Shown: positions 1 through 8,636, counted from the stretch's first letter. The stretch is 33,049 bases of DNA from UBA6382 sp963617965 (GCA_963617965.1 CAVEQO010000026.1:1-33049); one strand, 5' to 3'. Notes: generated by a model from the sequence alone, not told the origin. A program made the numbers and translations.

Positions 1-2
1 CG

Positions 3-659
3 TATTGCGAGTGGGACATCAAGTACCCTACGACAGAAGGCAACAAAGAGATTGAAGTGCTGACCGTGGCGCACCACAAGAAAATCCTCGACCACATCAA
101 GCATAACTTCACGTTCCGCAACCTCGGCATTTACATCAGTCTGACCACAGGCTTGCGCATCGGGGAAATCTGCGGTTTGAAATGGGCGGACATTGATGCC
201 GACAAGGGAACGATAACCGTCAGCCGTACCATTGAGCGCATCTATGTCGTTGACGGCGAGACCAAGCACACAGAGTTGGTCATCAACACGCCCAAGACCA
301 AGAACTCCTGCCGAGAAATACCGATGAACAAGGAGCTGCTGGCTATGGTGAAACCCTTGAAAAAGGTGGTCAGCAGCGATTTTTATGTTCTGACGAACGA
401 GCAGAAGCCAACTGAGCCACGCACATACCGCAACTACTACCACAAGCTGATGGCGAAACTCGGCATCCCGCGGTTGAAGTACCACGGACTGCGCCACAGT
501 TTCGCCACCCGCTGCATTGAAAGCAACTGCGACTACAAGACCGTGAGCGTGCTTCTCGGTCATGCCAACATCACCACGACACTCAACCTCTACGTGCATC
601 CCAACATGGAACAGAAGAAACGCTGCATCGCCAAGATGTTCAGGTCGTTGGGCAAATAG
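3..659 (+). CDS. Tyrosine recombinase/integrase, 5' end outside the window
   Basis: Site-specific recombinase of the phage-integrase (tyrosine) family. It cuts and rejoins DNA through a covalent phosphotyrosine. The frame is open from base 3 with no start inside the window, so only the catalytic domain and a little upstream are visible. A GTG at 57 is an internal codon. Counting from that GTG, the catalytic residues are in the family order: R34 in TTGLRIGEICGL, a lysine in TPKTKNS, H143/R146 in HGLRHSFATR, H169 in LLGHA, and the nucleophile Y179 in LNLYVHP. All catalytic residues seen are intact, so the enzyme looks functional. It ends 75 bases before the 3' end of tRNA-Arg, with the tRNA terminator between. 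That placement suggests a tRNA-associated mobile element lying to the left. This is inferred, since no attachment repeat is visible. Confidence 0.93.
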   Translation, partial: YCEWDIKYPTTEGNKEIEVLTVAHHKKILDHIKHNFTFRNLGIYISLTTGLRIGEICGLKWADIDADKGTITVSRTIERIYVVDGETKHTELVINTPKTKNSCREIPMNKELLAMVKPLKKVVSSDFYVLTNEQKPTEPRTYRNYYHKLMAKLGIPRLKYHGLRHSFATRCIESNCDYKTVSVLLGHANITTTLNLYVHPNMEQKKRCIAKMFRSLGK

Positions 660-699
660 CTGTAGTCCAGCAAGCCCCAACAATGCTTTGTTTACAAAA

Positions 700-730
700 A
701 TGAGGGGTGCGCCAGTGACGCACCCCTCAT
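700..730 (-). terminator. Intrinsic terminator of tRNA-Arg
   Basis: A perfect 12-bp inverted repeat (left arm ATGAGGGGTGCG at 700-711, right arm 719-730) encloses a 7-base loop. Read on the minus strand it lies just after the tRNA 3' end and runs into TTTTTG, the arrangement of a rho-independent terminator. Its core belongs to the same sequence family as the hairpins at 8203-8240 and 29651-29683. Confidence 0.85.
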
Positions 731-733
731 CGG

Positions 734-807
734 TGATTTGGCTGGGATTCGAACCCAGGACCCACAGCTTAGAAGGCTGTTGCTCTATCCAGCTGAGCTA
801 CCAAACC
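734..807 (-). tRNA. tRNA-Arg (anticodon TCT)
   Basis: A cloverleaf can be drawn by hand on the minus strand. The acceptor GGTTTGG pairs with CCAAATC (one G-U). The D arm is GCTCAGCTGGATAGAGC, the anticodon loop CTTCTAA gives anticodon TCT, and the T arm is CTGGG-TTCGAAT-CCCAG. The discriminator is A. CCA is not fully encoded (CCG follows), so it would be added after transcription. Confidence 0.96.
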
Positions 808-818
808 GTTTCGGAGTG

Positions 819-850
819 CAAAATTAAGTTTTTTTTCATGATCCTCCAAA
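819..850 (-). promoter_or_regulatory. Promoter of tRNA-Arg
   Basis: On the minus strand TTTG (847-850) is followed after 20 bases by TAATTTTG (819-826). This matches the Bacteroidota primary sigma consensus TTTG-N19-21-TAnnTTTG. The -7 box ends 11 bases before the tRNA 5' end. Confidence 0.8.
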
Positions 851-972
851 TTACGGACATTTTAATTACGGCTGCGGATTGGCATGAAGGAGCTTGCTCC
901 GGCATATCCCGAAGCGAGATGCTTGCTGCCATCAAATATCACAAATAACGATGTGCGTAAACATTATTTACT

Positions 973-980
973 TAATTTTG
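973..980 (+). promoter_or_regulatory. panB: -7 box of the panB promoter
   Basis: TAATTTTG matches the Bacteroidota -7 element and would start transcription about 20 bases before the panB ATG. No good TTTG -33 element is seen at the usual distance. The stretch 851-972 shows no gene. Confidence 0.55.
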
Positions 981-1008
981 CACTACAGTAACCATAATAT
1001 GACCATCC

Positions 1009-1830
1009 ATGTCAAAATATCTCGTTGATGACAGCCGCAAGGTAACGACACTGCGGTTGAAAGAAATGAAAACGCAAGGCAAGAAGATAGCCATGCTTAC
1101 AGCCTATGATTACACTATGGCAAAGATCATAGACAATGCGGGTGTCGATGCCATTCTTGTCGGGGATTCCGCTTCAAATGTCATGATGGGCAACAAGACG
1201 ACGCTGCCCGTGACGGTCGAGCAGATGATTTGCTATGCCAAATCGGTGGTAAGGGGAGTGTCGCGCGCTCTGGTTGTCTGCGACATGCCGTTTGGCTCAT
1301 ATCAGGTAAATGCCACGGAGGGCGTCACGAACGCCATAAGGATAATGAAGGAAACCGGCTGCGACTGCGTGAAACTGGAGGGCGGCGAGGAAATAGCCGA
1401 AACGCTGAGGAAGATTCTTGATGCCGGGATTCCCATTATGGGGCATTTGGGGCTGCGCCCGCAGAGCATCAACAAATACGGAACGTTTTCCGTAAGGGCG
1501 AAAGATGACGCCGAGGCACAGCAGTTGATCAGGGATGCCCATTTGCTTGAGGAAGTCGGCTGCTGCTCGATAGTTCTGGAGAAAGTGCCCGCCGGACTGG
1601 CGGCGAGGGTTACCCGGGAGCTCTCGATACCGGTGATAGGGATCGGGGCCGGGCATGAAGTTGACGGCCAGGTGCTGGTTTCCCAAGACATGCTCGGCAT
1701 GGACAACGGCTTCCACCCCAAGTTTTTGCGGCGTTATGCTGACCTGTCTTCCGTCATAACCGATGCCGTAGGGCAGTTTGTGACAGATGTGAAAAGCGTG
1801 GCGTTTCCCAATGATGACGAACAATATTAG
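1009..1830 (+). CDS. panB: 3-methyl-2-oxobutanoate hydroxymethyltransferase
   Basis: Cytoplasmic enzyme that transfers a hydroxymethyl group from 5,10-methylenetetrahydrofolate to 2-oxoisovalerate, giving ketopantoate, the first step of pantothenate and CoA synthesis. The 273-residue protein has the normal family length. It carries the hallmark segments TAYDY (metal and substrate region), LVGDSASNVMMG, KLEGGEE, GHLGLRPQS, the catalytic region IVLEKVPA, and the C-terminal VIGIGAG. The ATG at 1009 sits just before the conserved N-terminus and about 30 bases after a -7 box. panC and panD are not in the window. The next gene begins 27 bases downstream on the same strand, so co-transcription is plausible, although no functional link is known. 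Confidence 0.97.
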   Translation: MSKYLVDDSRKVTTLRLKEMKTQGKKIAMLTAYDYTMAKIIDNAGVDAILVGDSASNVMMGNKTTLPVTVEQMICYAKSVVRGVSRALVVCDMPFGSYQVNATEGVTNAIRIMKETGCDCVKLEGGEEIAETLRKILDAGIPIMGHLGLRPQSINKYGTFSVRAKDDAEAQQLIRDAHLLEEVGCCSIVLEKVPAGLAARVTRELSIPVIGIGAGHEVDGQVLVSQDMLGMDNGFHPKFLRRYADLSSVITDAVGQFVTDVKSVAFPNDDEQY

Positions 1831-1857
1831 AGGGAATCGTGTGAACAGGCTGGTTCT

Positions 1858-4800
1858 ATGAAAATGCAACTCAGGGACACACAGTTCACGGAACTGATGA
1901 GGCGCCGCATCTGCAACGTGCTGATTGTGGCAAATCCCTATGATGCATTCATGCTTGAGGACGACGGACGGGTTGACGAGAAGATCTTCCAGGAATACGC
2001 CCGGCTGGGACTGCGTTTCCCGCCCCGTTTCATTCAGGTCAGCACACGCAGCGAAGCGGAAGCCCACCTTGGGGAGGGAGGGATAGACTTGGTGATATGC
2101 ATGCCGTCAAAGTCCACGAATGAGGCCGATGATGTTTTTGACACGGCCAAGAGCATCAAGGAGAAACACGAGGAAATCCCCATCGTTGTCCTGACACCGT
2201 TCAGCCACGGCATCACAGCGAGGATGCAGGACATAGACTTGGGTATTTTCGAATATGTGTTCTGCTGGCTGGGCAATACGGATTTGCTGATAACGATAAT
2301 CAAGCTCATCGAGGACCGCATGAATATGGACTATGATATTCAGGCGGGGGTACAGATGATTTTGCTGGTGGAGGACAACATCCGGTTTTATTCCTCGATA
2401 TTGCCTTCGCTGTACAAGTTCGTGCTGCAGCAAAGCCTTGAGTTTGCCACGGAGGCACTGAACACTTCACTTGAAACGCTCAGAATGAGAGGGCGTCCCA
2501 AGATCGTGCTCGCGCGCAATTACGAAGAGGCGTGGGATATCTTCAAGAGGTTCGGCTATAATGCGCTGGGGGTTATAAGCGACTGCAGGTTTCCCATGCA
2601 TTTTGTGAAAGGGGCGAACCCCAAAGAGGAGGAAAAGGATGAAGAGGCTGGGTTCAAGCTGTTCAAGTCGATAAGGGAGACTGACCCGTATGTACCCCTG
2701 ATACTGGACAGCTCACAGGAAAGCAACTGCAGCAGGGCGTGGGAGTGCGGATACCACTTCATAAACAAGAATTCAAAAAAGATGGAACAGGACCTCAGGG
2801 AAGTCCTGAGCATGTATATGGGATTCGGCGACTTTGTCTTCCGTGATCCCGTGACGAGGGAAGAGGTCGTGAGAGTCCATAATTTGCGGGATCTGCAAAA
2901 CCAGATATTGACGGTTCCCGCCGAGTCTCTTCTGTGGCATATACAGAGGAACAATATCAGCCGATGGCTGAGTTCAAGGGCCCTGTTCGGACTGTCGGAT
3001 TTTCTGAAGGGCGTGCTGTGGTCGTCCCTGCAGGATGTCGACACTCACCGGCAGATTATCTTTGACGCCATTGTCGCGTACCGGAAGATGAAGAACAAGG
3101 GGGTGGTTGCCGTTTTCCAAAAAGAAAGATTTGACCAGTACAGCAACTTCGCAAGAATAGGCGAGGGGTCTTTGGGAGGCAAGGGACGCGGCCTGGCCTT
3201 CCTTGACCACATAATGAAGAAACACAACGAGCTGAACGACATCGCCCCGGTAATGATTCCCAAAACCGTGGTTTTGTGTACAGATGTATTCGACTCTTTC
3301 ATGGACAACAACAATCTGTACCAGATTGCCCTGTCGGACGATTTCGGCGACCAGGAGATGTTGGACTCTTTTGTCAGCGCAAAGTTTCCGCGTTCCCTGA
3401 AGACGGATCTGGAGGCTTTTCTGGAAGTGGTGAGGGGTCCCATTGCGGTCAGGTCTTCCTCGTTGCTTGAAGATGCGCACTACCAGCCTTTTGCCGGTGT
3501 GTATTCCACATATATGATACCGTCGGACGGGGAGATTGAAAACCGCCTGTATATGCTGACTTCGGCCATAAAGTGCGTCTATGCGTCTGTTTATTTTCAT
3601 GCCTCAAAGGACTATATGACGGCCACGCAAAATGTCATTGACCAGGAAAAGATGGCAGTCATATTGCAGGAGGTTGTCGGCGAACGGCACGGCAGCAGAT
3701 ACTATCCTGTCATAAGCGGTGTGGCACGCAGTGTCAATTATTACCCCATAGACAACGAGCAGGCAGAAGACGGGGTCGTGTCGCTGGCTTTCGGTCTCGG
3801 CAAGCACATCGTTGACGGCGGTGTCTCCCTCAGGGTCTGTCCGAGATATCCGAACCATGTCCTGCAAATGAGCGAAACGGAAACGGCACTGCGGGAAACC
3901 CAGACCTCTTTCCTGGCTTTGGACCTGAGCGGAAAAGAACTGCTGTTTACTACGGATGACGGCTTCAACCTGCAAAAGCTTCCGGTCGCAGAGGCGGAAA
4001 AAGACGGGACTCTGCAATATGTGTGCTCCACCTACATACCGGAAGACCAGCAAATATACGACGGTTTCTACGAGGGGCGCAACAGGAAGATAGTTTCATT
4101 TTCAGGAGTCCTGCAAAACGGGGTCTTTCCTTTGCCCGAACTGATCAGGCAAGTCCTTGCTTATGGGGCGGACGAAATGAAACGTCCCGTTGAGATAGAG
4201 TTTGCCGTGAATCTGCACAGTGACCGCAGCGGCGAGTTCTATCTCCTCCAGATCAGACCGATGGTGGACAACCGTATTGACGTTGACCTGAATGTTGCGC
4301 AAATCCCGGACAGCGACTGTCTCCTGCGTTCCGACAATGCCATAGGCTATGGCATTTCATCGGACGTGACCGACATAGTGTATGTGAAAACAAAGAATTT
4401 CAGTCCGTCGCACAATGCGCAAATTGCGGAGGAAATAGCGAAGATCAACTCTTTGCTGCTCTCTGAAGACAGACACTGCGTGTATATCGGTCCCGGACGG
4501 TGGGGCAGCAGTGACGAGTGGCTCGGAATACCCGTGAAGTGGCCGCATATTTCAGCGGCAAAGGCAATTGTGGAGGCCGGCCTTGACGCATACCAGACAG
4601 AACCGTCGCAGGGCACGCATTTTTTCCAGAACCTGACATCACTCGGTGTGGGCTATTTCACCGTGAACGCATTCAGAAACGACGGCGTGTACAACGAAGA
4701 ATACCTTGACGGCCTTGAGGCCCTTGAAGAGACGGAACATGTCAGGCATGTAAGGTTGCGCCAGCCGGTCACGATAGTTGCCGACGGCATTCACAGAAAG

Positions 4801-4866
4801 GCCGTAATAACCATTGGAGACTGCTCTCCGGGCCGGTCTGTCATCAAGCAAAAAGACAAGACATGA
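1858..4866 (+). CDS. Receiver-domain protein with PPDK/PEP-synthase ATP-binding domain
   Basis: A large soluble protein (1002 residues) of unknown role. Residues about 17-155 look like a degenerate receiver fold (VLIVANPYDAF, IDLVICMPSK, IPIVVLTPFS) without a clear phosphoacceptor. Residues about 165-325 form a second receiver with a full set of candidate residues: ILLVEDN (168-174), D242 in ISDCRFP, S285 or S286, and K304. From about 425 to 870 it matches the PEP/pyruvate-binding ATP-grasp domain of pyruvate phosphate dikinase and PEP synthase, with GGKGRGLAFL, VRSSSLLEDAHYQPFAGVY and YLLQIRPM. The phosphohistidine swivel domain and the PEP-binding barrel of true PPDK are absent, so it cannot do the standard reaction alone. 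Its end overlaps the next gene by an ATGA, indicating translational coupling to the nucleotidyltransferase. No sensor kinase is nearby. Confidence 0.85.
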   Translation: MKMQLRDTQFTELMRRRICNVLIVANPYDAFMLEDDGRVDEKIFQEYARLGLRFPPRFIQVSTRSEAEAHLGEGGIDLVICMPSKSTNEADDVFDTAKSIKEKHEEIPIVVLTPFSHGITARMQDIDLGIFEYVFCWLGNTDLLITIIKLIEDRMNMDYDIQAGVQMILLVEDNIRFYSSILPSLYKFVLQQSLEFATEALNTSLETLRMRGRPKIVLARNYEEAWDIFKRFGYNALGVISDCRFPMHFVKGANPKEEEKDEEAGFKLFKSIRETDPYVPLILDSSQESNCSRAWECGYHFINKNSKKMEQDLREVLSMYMGFGDFVFRDPVTREEVVRVHNLRDLQNQILTVPAESLLWHIQRNNISRWLSSRALFGLSDFLKGVLWSSLQDVDTHRQIIFDAIVAYRKMKNKGVVAVFQKERFDQYSNFARIGEGSLGGKGRGLAFLDHIMKKHNELNDIAPVMIPKTVVLCTDVFDSFMDNNNLYQIALSDDFGDQEMLDSFVSAKFPRSLKTDLEAFLEVVRGPIAVRSSSLLEDAHYQPFAGVYSTYMIPSDGEIENRLYMLTSAIKCVYASVYFHASKDYMTATQNVIDQEKMAVILQEVVGERHGSRYYPVISGVARSVNYYPIDNEQAEDGVVSLAFGLGKHIVDGGVSLRVCPRYPNHVLQMSETETALRETQTSFLALDLSGKELLFTTDDGFNLQKLPVAEAEKDGTLQYVCSTYIPEDQQIYDGFYEGRNRKIVSFSGVLQNGVFPLPELIRQVLAYGADEMKRPVEIEFAVNLHSDRSGEFYLLQIRPMVDNRIDVDLNVAQIPDSDCLLRSDNAIGYGISSDVTDIVYVKTKNFSPSHNAQIAEEIAKINSLLLSEDRHCVYIGPGRWGSSDEWLGIPVKWPHISAAKAIVEAGLDAYQTEPSQGTHFFQNLTSLGVGYFTVNAFRNDGVYNEEYLDGLEALEETEHVRHVRLRQPVTIVADGIHRKAVITIGDCSPGRSVIKQKDKT

Positions 4867-5612
4867 AAAAAAAAGCCTTTGTTTTTGCCGCCGGGCTGGG
4901 CACCCGCCTCGCTCCGCTTACAGACAGCAAGCCCAAGGCTCTTGTGGAGCTTTGCGGCAAGCCTCTGCTGTGGCATGTTTCAAAAAAAATAATCGCCGAA
5001 GGCTTTGACAGCATTACGATTAATGTCCACCATTTCGCCAGCCAGATAATTGACTACGTGAAGTCAGACGAGTTTGCCAGTCTCCTGTGTGACAACAAGG
5101 TTGAGGTTAATATCAGCGACGAGACAAACTGTCTTCTGGACACGGGAGGCGGGCTTCGTTTTGCTGCGCCGGCACTGTTCGGAAAGTCTGAGACTCCTGT
5201 GTTGCTCCATAATGTAGACATCTACAGCAATGCCCGTCTGGGAGAACTGTACGGCAAGATGGGGGACAATGATGCGCTGCTGCTTGTCAGCCGTCGCAAA
5301 ACAACCAGATATCTGCTCTTTGATGAAGACATGCGTCTTGTAGGATGGACAAACATCAAAACGGGAGAAGTCAAGAGCCCGTTCAAGAATCTTGACGTGA
5401 AAGACTGTGTTATGCTTGCCTTTTCCGGCATTCACGTTGTCAGCAAGCGTTTGGTGGAACATATGTGGGACTGGCCGTCCAGATTCGGGATAATGGACTT
5501 CTATATTGACCGTTGCAAAGAACTGCGCATTCACGCTACAGGGCAAGAAGACCTGCAGCTTACCGACATCGGCAAGCTGGAAACCTTACAAGAACTGCAG
5601 GACAAGCTATGA
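4863..5612 (+). CDS. Sugar-1-phosphate nucleotidyltransferase, MurU-like
   Basis: Cytoplasmic enzyme of the nucleotidyltransferase superfamily that activates a sugar-1-phosphate with an NTP and releases pyrophosphate. The N-terminus has the nucleotide-binding signature GLGTRLAPLTDSKPKALVEL, followed by DTGGGLRFA in the base- and sugar-binding area and NVDIYS in the metal-binding position. At 249 residues with no left-handed beta-helix it is the short single-domain type, like Pseudomonas MurU (MurNAc-1-phosphate uridylyltransferase), rather than RmlA or GlmU. The substrate cannot be fixed from sequence. It overlaps its neighbours on both sides by ATGA, so it belongs to a coupled unit with the receiver/PPDK-N protein and a glycosyltransferase. 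A kinase of the AmgK type, the usual partner of MurU, lies at 10092-11573. Confidence 0.88.
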   Translation: MKKKAFVFAAGLGTRLAPLTDSKPKALVELCGKPLLWHVSKKIIAEGFDSITINVHHFASQIIDYVKSDEFASLLCDNKVEVNISDETNCLLDTGGGLRFAAPALFGKSETPVLLHNVDIYSNARLGELYGKMGDNDALLLVSRRKTTRYLLFDEDMRLVGWTNIKTGEVKSPFKNLDVKDCVMLAFSGIHVVSKRLVEHMWDWPSRFGIMDFYIDRCKELRIHATGQEDLQLTDIGKLETLQELQDKL

Positions 5613-6538
5613 TTACCGTTTCCGTCATTATTCCATTCCATAACCGTCCGAGATTTTTTGAAAGACTTTTCAACAGCCTTTCGGGCATTTCAATGGACAA
5701 TGTGGAAATCATCTTTGTTGACAACAATTCCAGTCCCGATGCGAGAGCCGTGACGGAACGGCTGTGTGGAAAGCTCACGGCAAATACGACATTGTCTGTT
5801 TCAATAACAAGAGAAGACAAAAAAGGAGCGGCAGCGGCACGCAATGCAGGGCTGCGGTGTGCAAGTGGGGAGTATGTCTGTTTTTTTGATTCGGATGACG
5901 AATTTTCTCCCGAGCTGCTCCCCATGGCTTACCGCAAAGCCAAGGAAGAAGGTGCCGATGTCGTGGCTTTCAGAACGAACATCGTTTTCCCCGACGGAAA
6001 GGTGCGCGCGAAAAGGATGCAGCCGTGTGCCAATCCCGAAATCCAGATTGTGTGCAACAATTTTGCGACACAGTCTTTTCTGCTAAAACGGTGTTTTGCC
6101 CTTGACAACGGCTTGTGGGACGAGACATTGTATTATTGGAATGATTTGGAGTGGGGGCTGCGCATTCTTCTCGCAAAACCGAACTTGGTTTGGCTGGAAG
6201 GCAGCTTTCATCGCATACATCTGCATGCGGACAGCATTACAGGCACCGGTTTTTCCGACAGGACAGACGGGATTGTCCATGCCCACAGGGTCATACACTC
6301 TGACATAATGAAACTTGCACGAGACGGAGAGCGAAAGAAACTGCTGAAGTCGCTCAATTGCCGTATTGCCATTTATGCCGGACATGTTTGCAAGGAAACG
6401 TCCAAGGAGCGTTCTCTGCCAATACTGTCGGGTATAGACAGAACCGTTGCAACCCGTCTGCACAGGACAAAACTGTCGCTTCTGTATTTCCTTGGCAGCA
6501 GAGGGGTGCCCGGACTGTGGAGAATAGCATTGGTCTGA
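5609..6538 (+). CDS. Glycosyltransferase family 2
   Basis: A GT-A fold glycosyltransferase (309 residues) that would transfer a sugar from a nucleotide donor to a glycan acceptor at the cytoplasmic face. The start chosen is the ATG overlapping the previous stop (ATGA). An in-frame start further upstream at 5513 would run through the nucleotidyltransferase gene. Family features are VSVIIPFHNRPRFF at the N-terminus, KGAAAARNAGL, the metal-binding FFDSDDEF, and WNDLEWGLR in the acceptor region. No membrane segments are seen. Donor and acceptor are unknown. Being the last gene of the 1009-6538 run, its donor may come from the preceding nucleotidyltransferase. Confidence 0.88.
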   Translation: MITVSVIIPFHNRPRFFERLFNSLSGISMDNVEIIFVDNNSSPDARAVTERLCGKLTANTTLSVSITREDKKGAAAARNAGLRCASGEYVCFFDSDDEFSPELLPMAYRKAKEEGADVVAFRTNIVFPDGKVRAKRMQPCANPEIQIVCNNFATQSFLLKRCFALDNGLWDETLYYWNDLEWGLRILLAKPNLVWLEGSFHRIHLHADSITGTGFSDRTDGIVHAHRVIHSDIMKLARDGERKKLLKSLNCRIAIYAGHVCKETSKERSLPILSGIDRTVATRLHRTKLSLLYFLGSRGVPGLWRIALV

Positions 6539-6785
6539 AGAAGACTTCCATTTGACGGCATTTCCCGTGTACAAGCCTGTTTTGCATGACTGTCGCCGCT
6601 GTGCTTGGCATGCTTGACCCGGCAAGGTCTTGCAAAGAAAACGCTTTGTTGCAAAAAATGCCGTTTTGCCATGTTTGATAGAGAAAATCCTCCCTTTTGT
6701 CTTTAACTTGTCAAGTTCTTGTGGCTGTTTTGTGACAAAAGAGAGTTTCCTTGTGCCACGTTCCTGATAATGTTTGCAAAAACAC
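6539..6785. other. Intergenic region between the glycosyltransferase and gdhA
   Basis: About 290 non-coding bases separate the glycosyltransferase stop from the gdhA start. The frames here are short and have no protein-like composition. No strong terminator hairpin is visible; a short palindrome (ACTTG-T-CAAGT) lies near 6709-6720. Confidence 0.5.
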
Positions 6786-6793
6786 TACTTTTG
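6786..6793 (+). promoter_or_regulatory. gdhA: -7 box of the gdhA promoter
   Basis: TACTTTTG fits the Bacteroidota -7 element and lies 33 bases before the gdhA ATG. The -33 position reads TTCC instead of TTTG, so a regulator may assist this promoter; that last point is inference. Confidence 0.55.
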
Positions 6794-6826
6794 CAGAAAG
6801 ACTTGTATTATATAACAACTAATCCT

Positions 6827-8164
6827 ATGAATGCCAAAACTGTACTTGAGAATCTTAAACGCAGATTTCCAAACGAGCCCGAATACCATCAGGCCGTAGA
6901 AGAGGTTCTTTCCACTATCGAGGAAGAATACAACAAGCACCCGGAGTTTGACAAGGCTAACCTTATCGAAAGGCTTTGCATCCCTGACCGCATCTATACG
7001 TTCCGCGTGAGCTGGATGGACGACAAGGGCAATATCCAAACAAACACGGGTTACAGAGTGCAGCACAACAATGCCATCGGTCCCTATAAGGGCGGTGTGC
7101 GTTTCCATAAGTCTGTAAATCTGGGTATTCTGAAGTTTCTTGCTTTCGAGCAGACTTTCAAGAATTCCCTTACCACACTTCCCATGGGCGGTGCAAAAGG
7201 CGGCAGCGACTTTTCTCCCCGCGGAAAGAGCAATGCTGAAGTCATGCGTTTCTGTCAGGCGTTTATGCTTGAATTGACCCGCAATATCGGTCCGGACGTT
7301 GACGTTCCCGCAGGAGACATTGGTGTCGGCGGCCGTGAAGTGGGATATATGTTTGGTATGTACAAGAAGCTCACCCGTGAGTTCAGCGGTGTGTTTACGG
7401 GGAAAGGGCGCGAGTTCGGAGGTTCTCTGATACGTCCGGAAGCCACGGGATACGGCAATGTATATTTCCTTATGGAAATGCTAAAGACGAAGTCAATGGA
7501 CCTCAAAGGAAAGACTGTGCTTATAAGCGGAGCCGGAAATGTTGCCCAATACACGGCTGAAAAGGTTCTCCAGCTTGGCGGCAAAGTCCTCACCATGAGC
7601 GACTCGGACGGCTATATTTATGATGCTGAAGGAATTGACCGGGAGAAACTTGACTACATCATGGAACTCAAGAACATTTACCGTGGTCGCATAAAAGAAT
7701 ATGTTGACAGGTATCCTGCCGCAAAGTATGTGGCAGGCGCAAAGCCATGGGCGGAAAAGGCCGACATAGCGTTGCCTTCGGCCACCCAGAACGAAATCAA
7801 TGAAGAGGCCGCAAAGACTCTGGTTTCAAACGGTGTCATAGCTGTCAGCGAGGGTGCGAACATGCCTTCTACCCCCGGAGCAATACGCGTGTTCCAGAAT
7901 GCCAAGATCCTGTATGCCCCCGGAAAGGCTGCAAATGCCGGCGGCGTGTCCGTGTCAGGCCTTGAGATGAGCCAGAATTCAGAACGTTTGTCATGGACTT
8001 CGGAAGAGGTGGACAGGCGGCTTCACGGCATAATGGAAAACATTCACGAGAACTGTGTCAAGTACGGAACAGAACCCGACGGTTATGTCAACTATGTGAA
8101 GGGTGCCAATATCGCCGGTTTCATGAAAGTTGCCAAGGCCATGATGGCGCAAGGCATCGTTTAG
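6827..8164 (+). CDS. gdhA: Glutamate dehydrogenase, hexameric, probably NADP-specific
   Basis: Interconverts 2-oxoglutarate plus ammonia and glutamate, the main ammonia-assimilation entry in many Bacteroidales. The 445-residue product is the length of the hexameric NAD(P) family. Visible motifs are the glutamate-binding and catalytic-lysine region GPYKGGVRFH and PMGGAKGGSDF, the catalytic aspartate region PAGDIGVGGREVGYM, and the Rossmann fingerprint SGAGNVAQYTAEK. The start MNAKTVLENL was chosen because it matches the usual N-terminus and lies 33 bases after a -7 box. A longer in-frame start at 6719 would lie upstream of that promoter. NADP specificity is inferred from family resemblance only. 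The gene stands alone and ends at a bidirectional terminator facing ridA. Confidence 0.96.
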   Translation: MNAKTVLENLKRRFPNEPEYHQAVEEVLSTIEEEYNKHPEFDKANLIERLCIPDRIYTFRVSWMDDKGNIQTNTGYRVQHNNAIGPYKGGVRFHKSVNLGILKFLAFEQTFKNSLTTLPMGGAKGGSDFSPRGKSNAEVMRFCQAFMLELTRNIGPDVDVPAGDIGVGGREVGYMFGMYKKLTREFSGVFTGKGREFGGSLIRPEATGYGNVYFLMEMLKTKSMDLKGKTVLISGAGNVAQYTAEKVLQLGGKVLTMSDSDGYIYDAEGIDREKLDYIMELKNIYRGRIKEYVDRYPAAKYVAGAKPWAEKADIALPSATQNEINEEAAKTLVSNGVIAVSEGANMPSTPGAIRVFQNAKILYAPGKAANAGGVSVSGLEMSQNSERLSWTSEEVDRRLHGIMENIHENCVKYGTEPDGYVNYVKGANIAGFMKVAKAMMAQGIV

Positions 8165-8202
8165 TCGCGGAAAGGAGTCCTGCTCCCTCAGGACATAAAC
8201 AG

Positions 8203-8240
8203 AAGAAGGGGGTGTGCCAGAATTGACACACCCCCTTCTT
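8203..8240. terminator. Bidirectional terminator between gdhA and ridA
   Basis: A perfect 14-bp inverted repeat (AAGAAGGGGGTGTG at 8203-8216 and its complement at 8227-8240) lies between two convergent genes. The stem has A-rich and T-rich flanks within it, so it can serve both strands. The apical CCA...TGA is shared with the hairpins at 700-730 and 29651-29683. Confidence 0.85.
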
Positions 8241-8258
8241 GATTGCCTGAGCAACAAC

Positions 8259-8636
8259 TCATCCGACCGAAGCGATGCACTCGATTTCCACAAGTGCGCC
8301 TTTGGGCAGTTTTTTGACAGCCACGGCGGAGCGGGCCGGGTAGGGAGGCGTAAAGAATTCCTCGTAAACCCCGTTCATGTCAGCGAAATCGTCCATGTCG
8401 GCCAGGAACACCGTTGTCTTGACCACGTCTGCCAAGTCCAGTCCGGCCGCCTGCAGGACATTGCGTGCATTTGTCAGGGACTGGCGGGTTTGTTCTTTTA
8501 TGCCACCGTCAACGAAGGAACCGGTGGCGGGGTCAATGGGCACCTGGCCCGAGCAGAATACGAAGCCTCCGGCTTTGATTGCCTGGCTGTACGGCCCAAG
8601 GGCTTTCGGAGCTTTGTCAGAATGTATTGATTCCAT
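8259..8636 (-). CDS. ridA: RidA family enamine/imine deaminase
   Basis: Small cytoplasmic enzyme (125 residues) that hydrolyses reactive 2-aminoacrylate and 2-aminocrotonate released by PLP-dependent dehydratases such as threonine dehydratase. Features of the YjgF/YER057c/UK114 fold include LGPYSQAIKAGGFVFCSGQVPIDP, TKxxVFLADM-type VVKTTVFLADMDDF, and PARSAVAVKKLPKGALVEIECIA with the substrate-carboxylate arginine. It begins 20 bases after ilvA on the same strand, a pairing that fits its job exactly, since IlvA makes the enamine it removes. It is convergent with gdhA. The start ATG at 8636 gives the standard N-terminus. Confidence 0.96.
   Translation of the reverse strand: MESIHSDKAPKALGPYSQAIKAGGFVFCSGQVPIDPATGSFVDGGIKEQTRQSLTNARNVLQAAGLDLADVVKTTVFLADMDDFADMNGVYEEFFTPPYPARSAVAVKKLPKGALVEIECIASVG

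Noticed and set aside
3..807. Attachment-site direct repeats around the recombinase
   Set aside because: No second copy of the tRNA 3' end was seen in the window; the far end of any element is outside.
562..948. Plus-strand frame running through tRNA-Arg
   Set aside because: It overlaps the recombinase end, the terminator and the tRNA, and its sequence is explained by those features.
1297..2067. 256-residue minus-strand frame across panB and the next gene
   Set aside because: It spans the boundary of two solid plus-strand genes and has no protein-like motifs.
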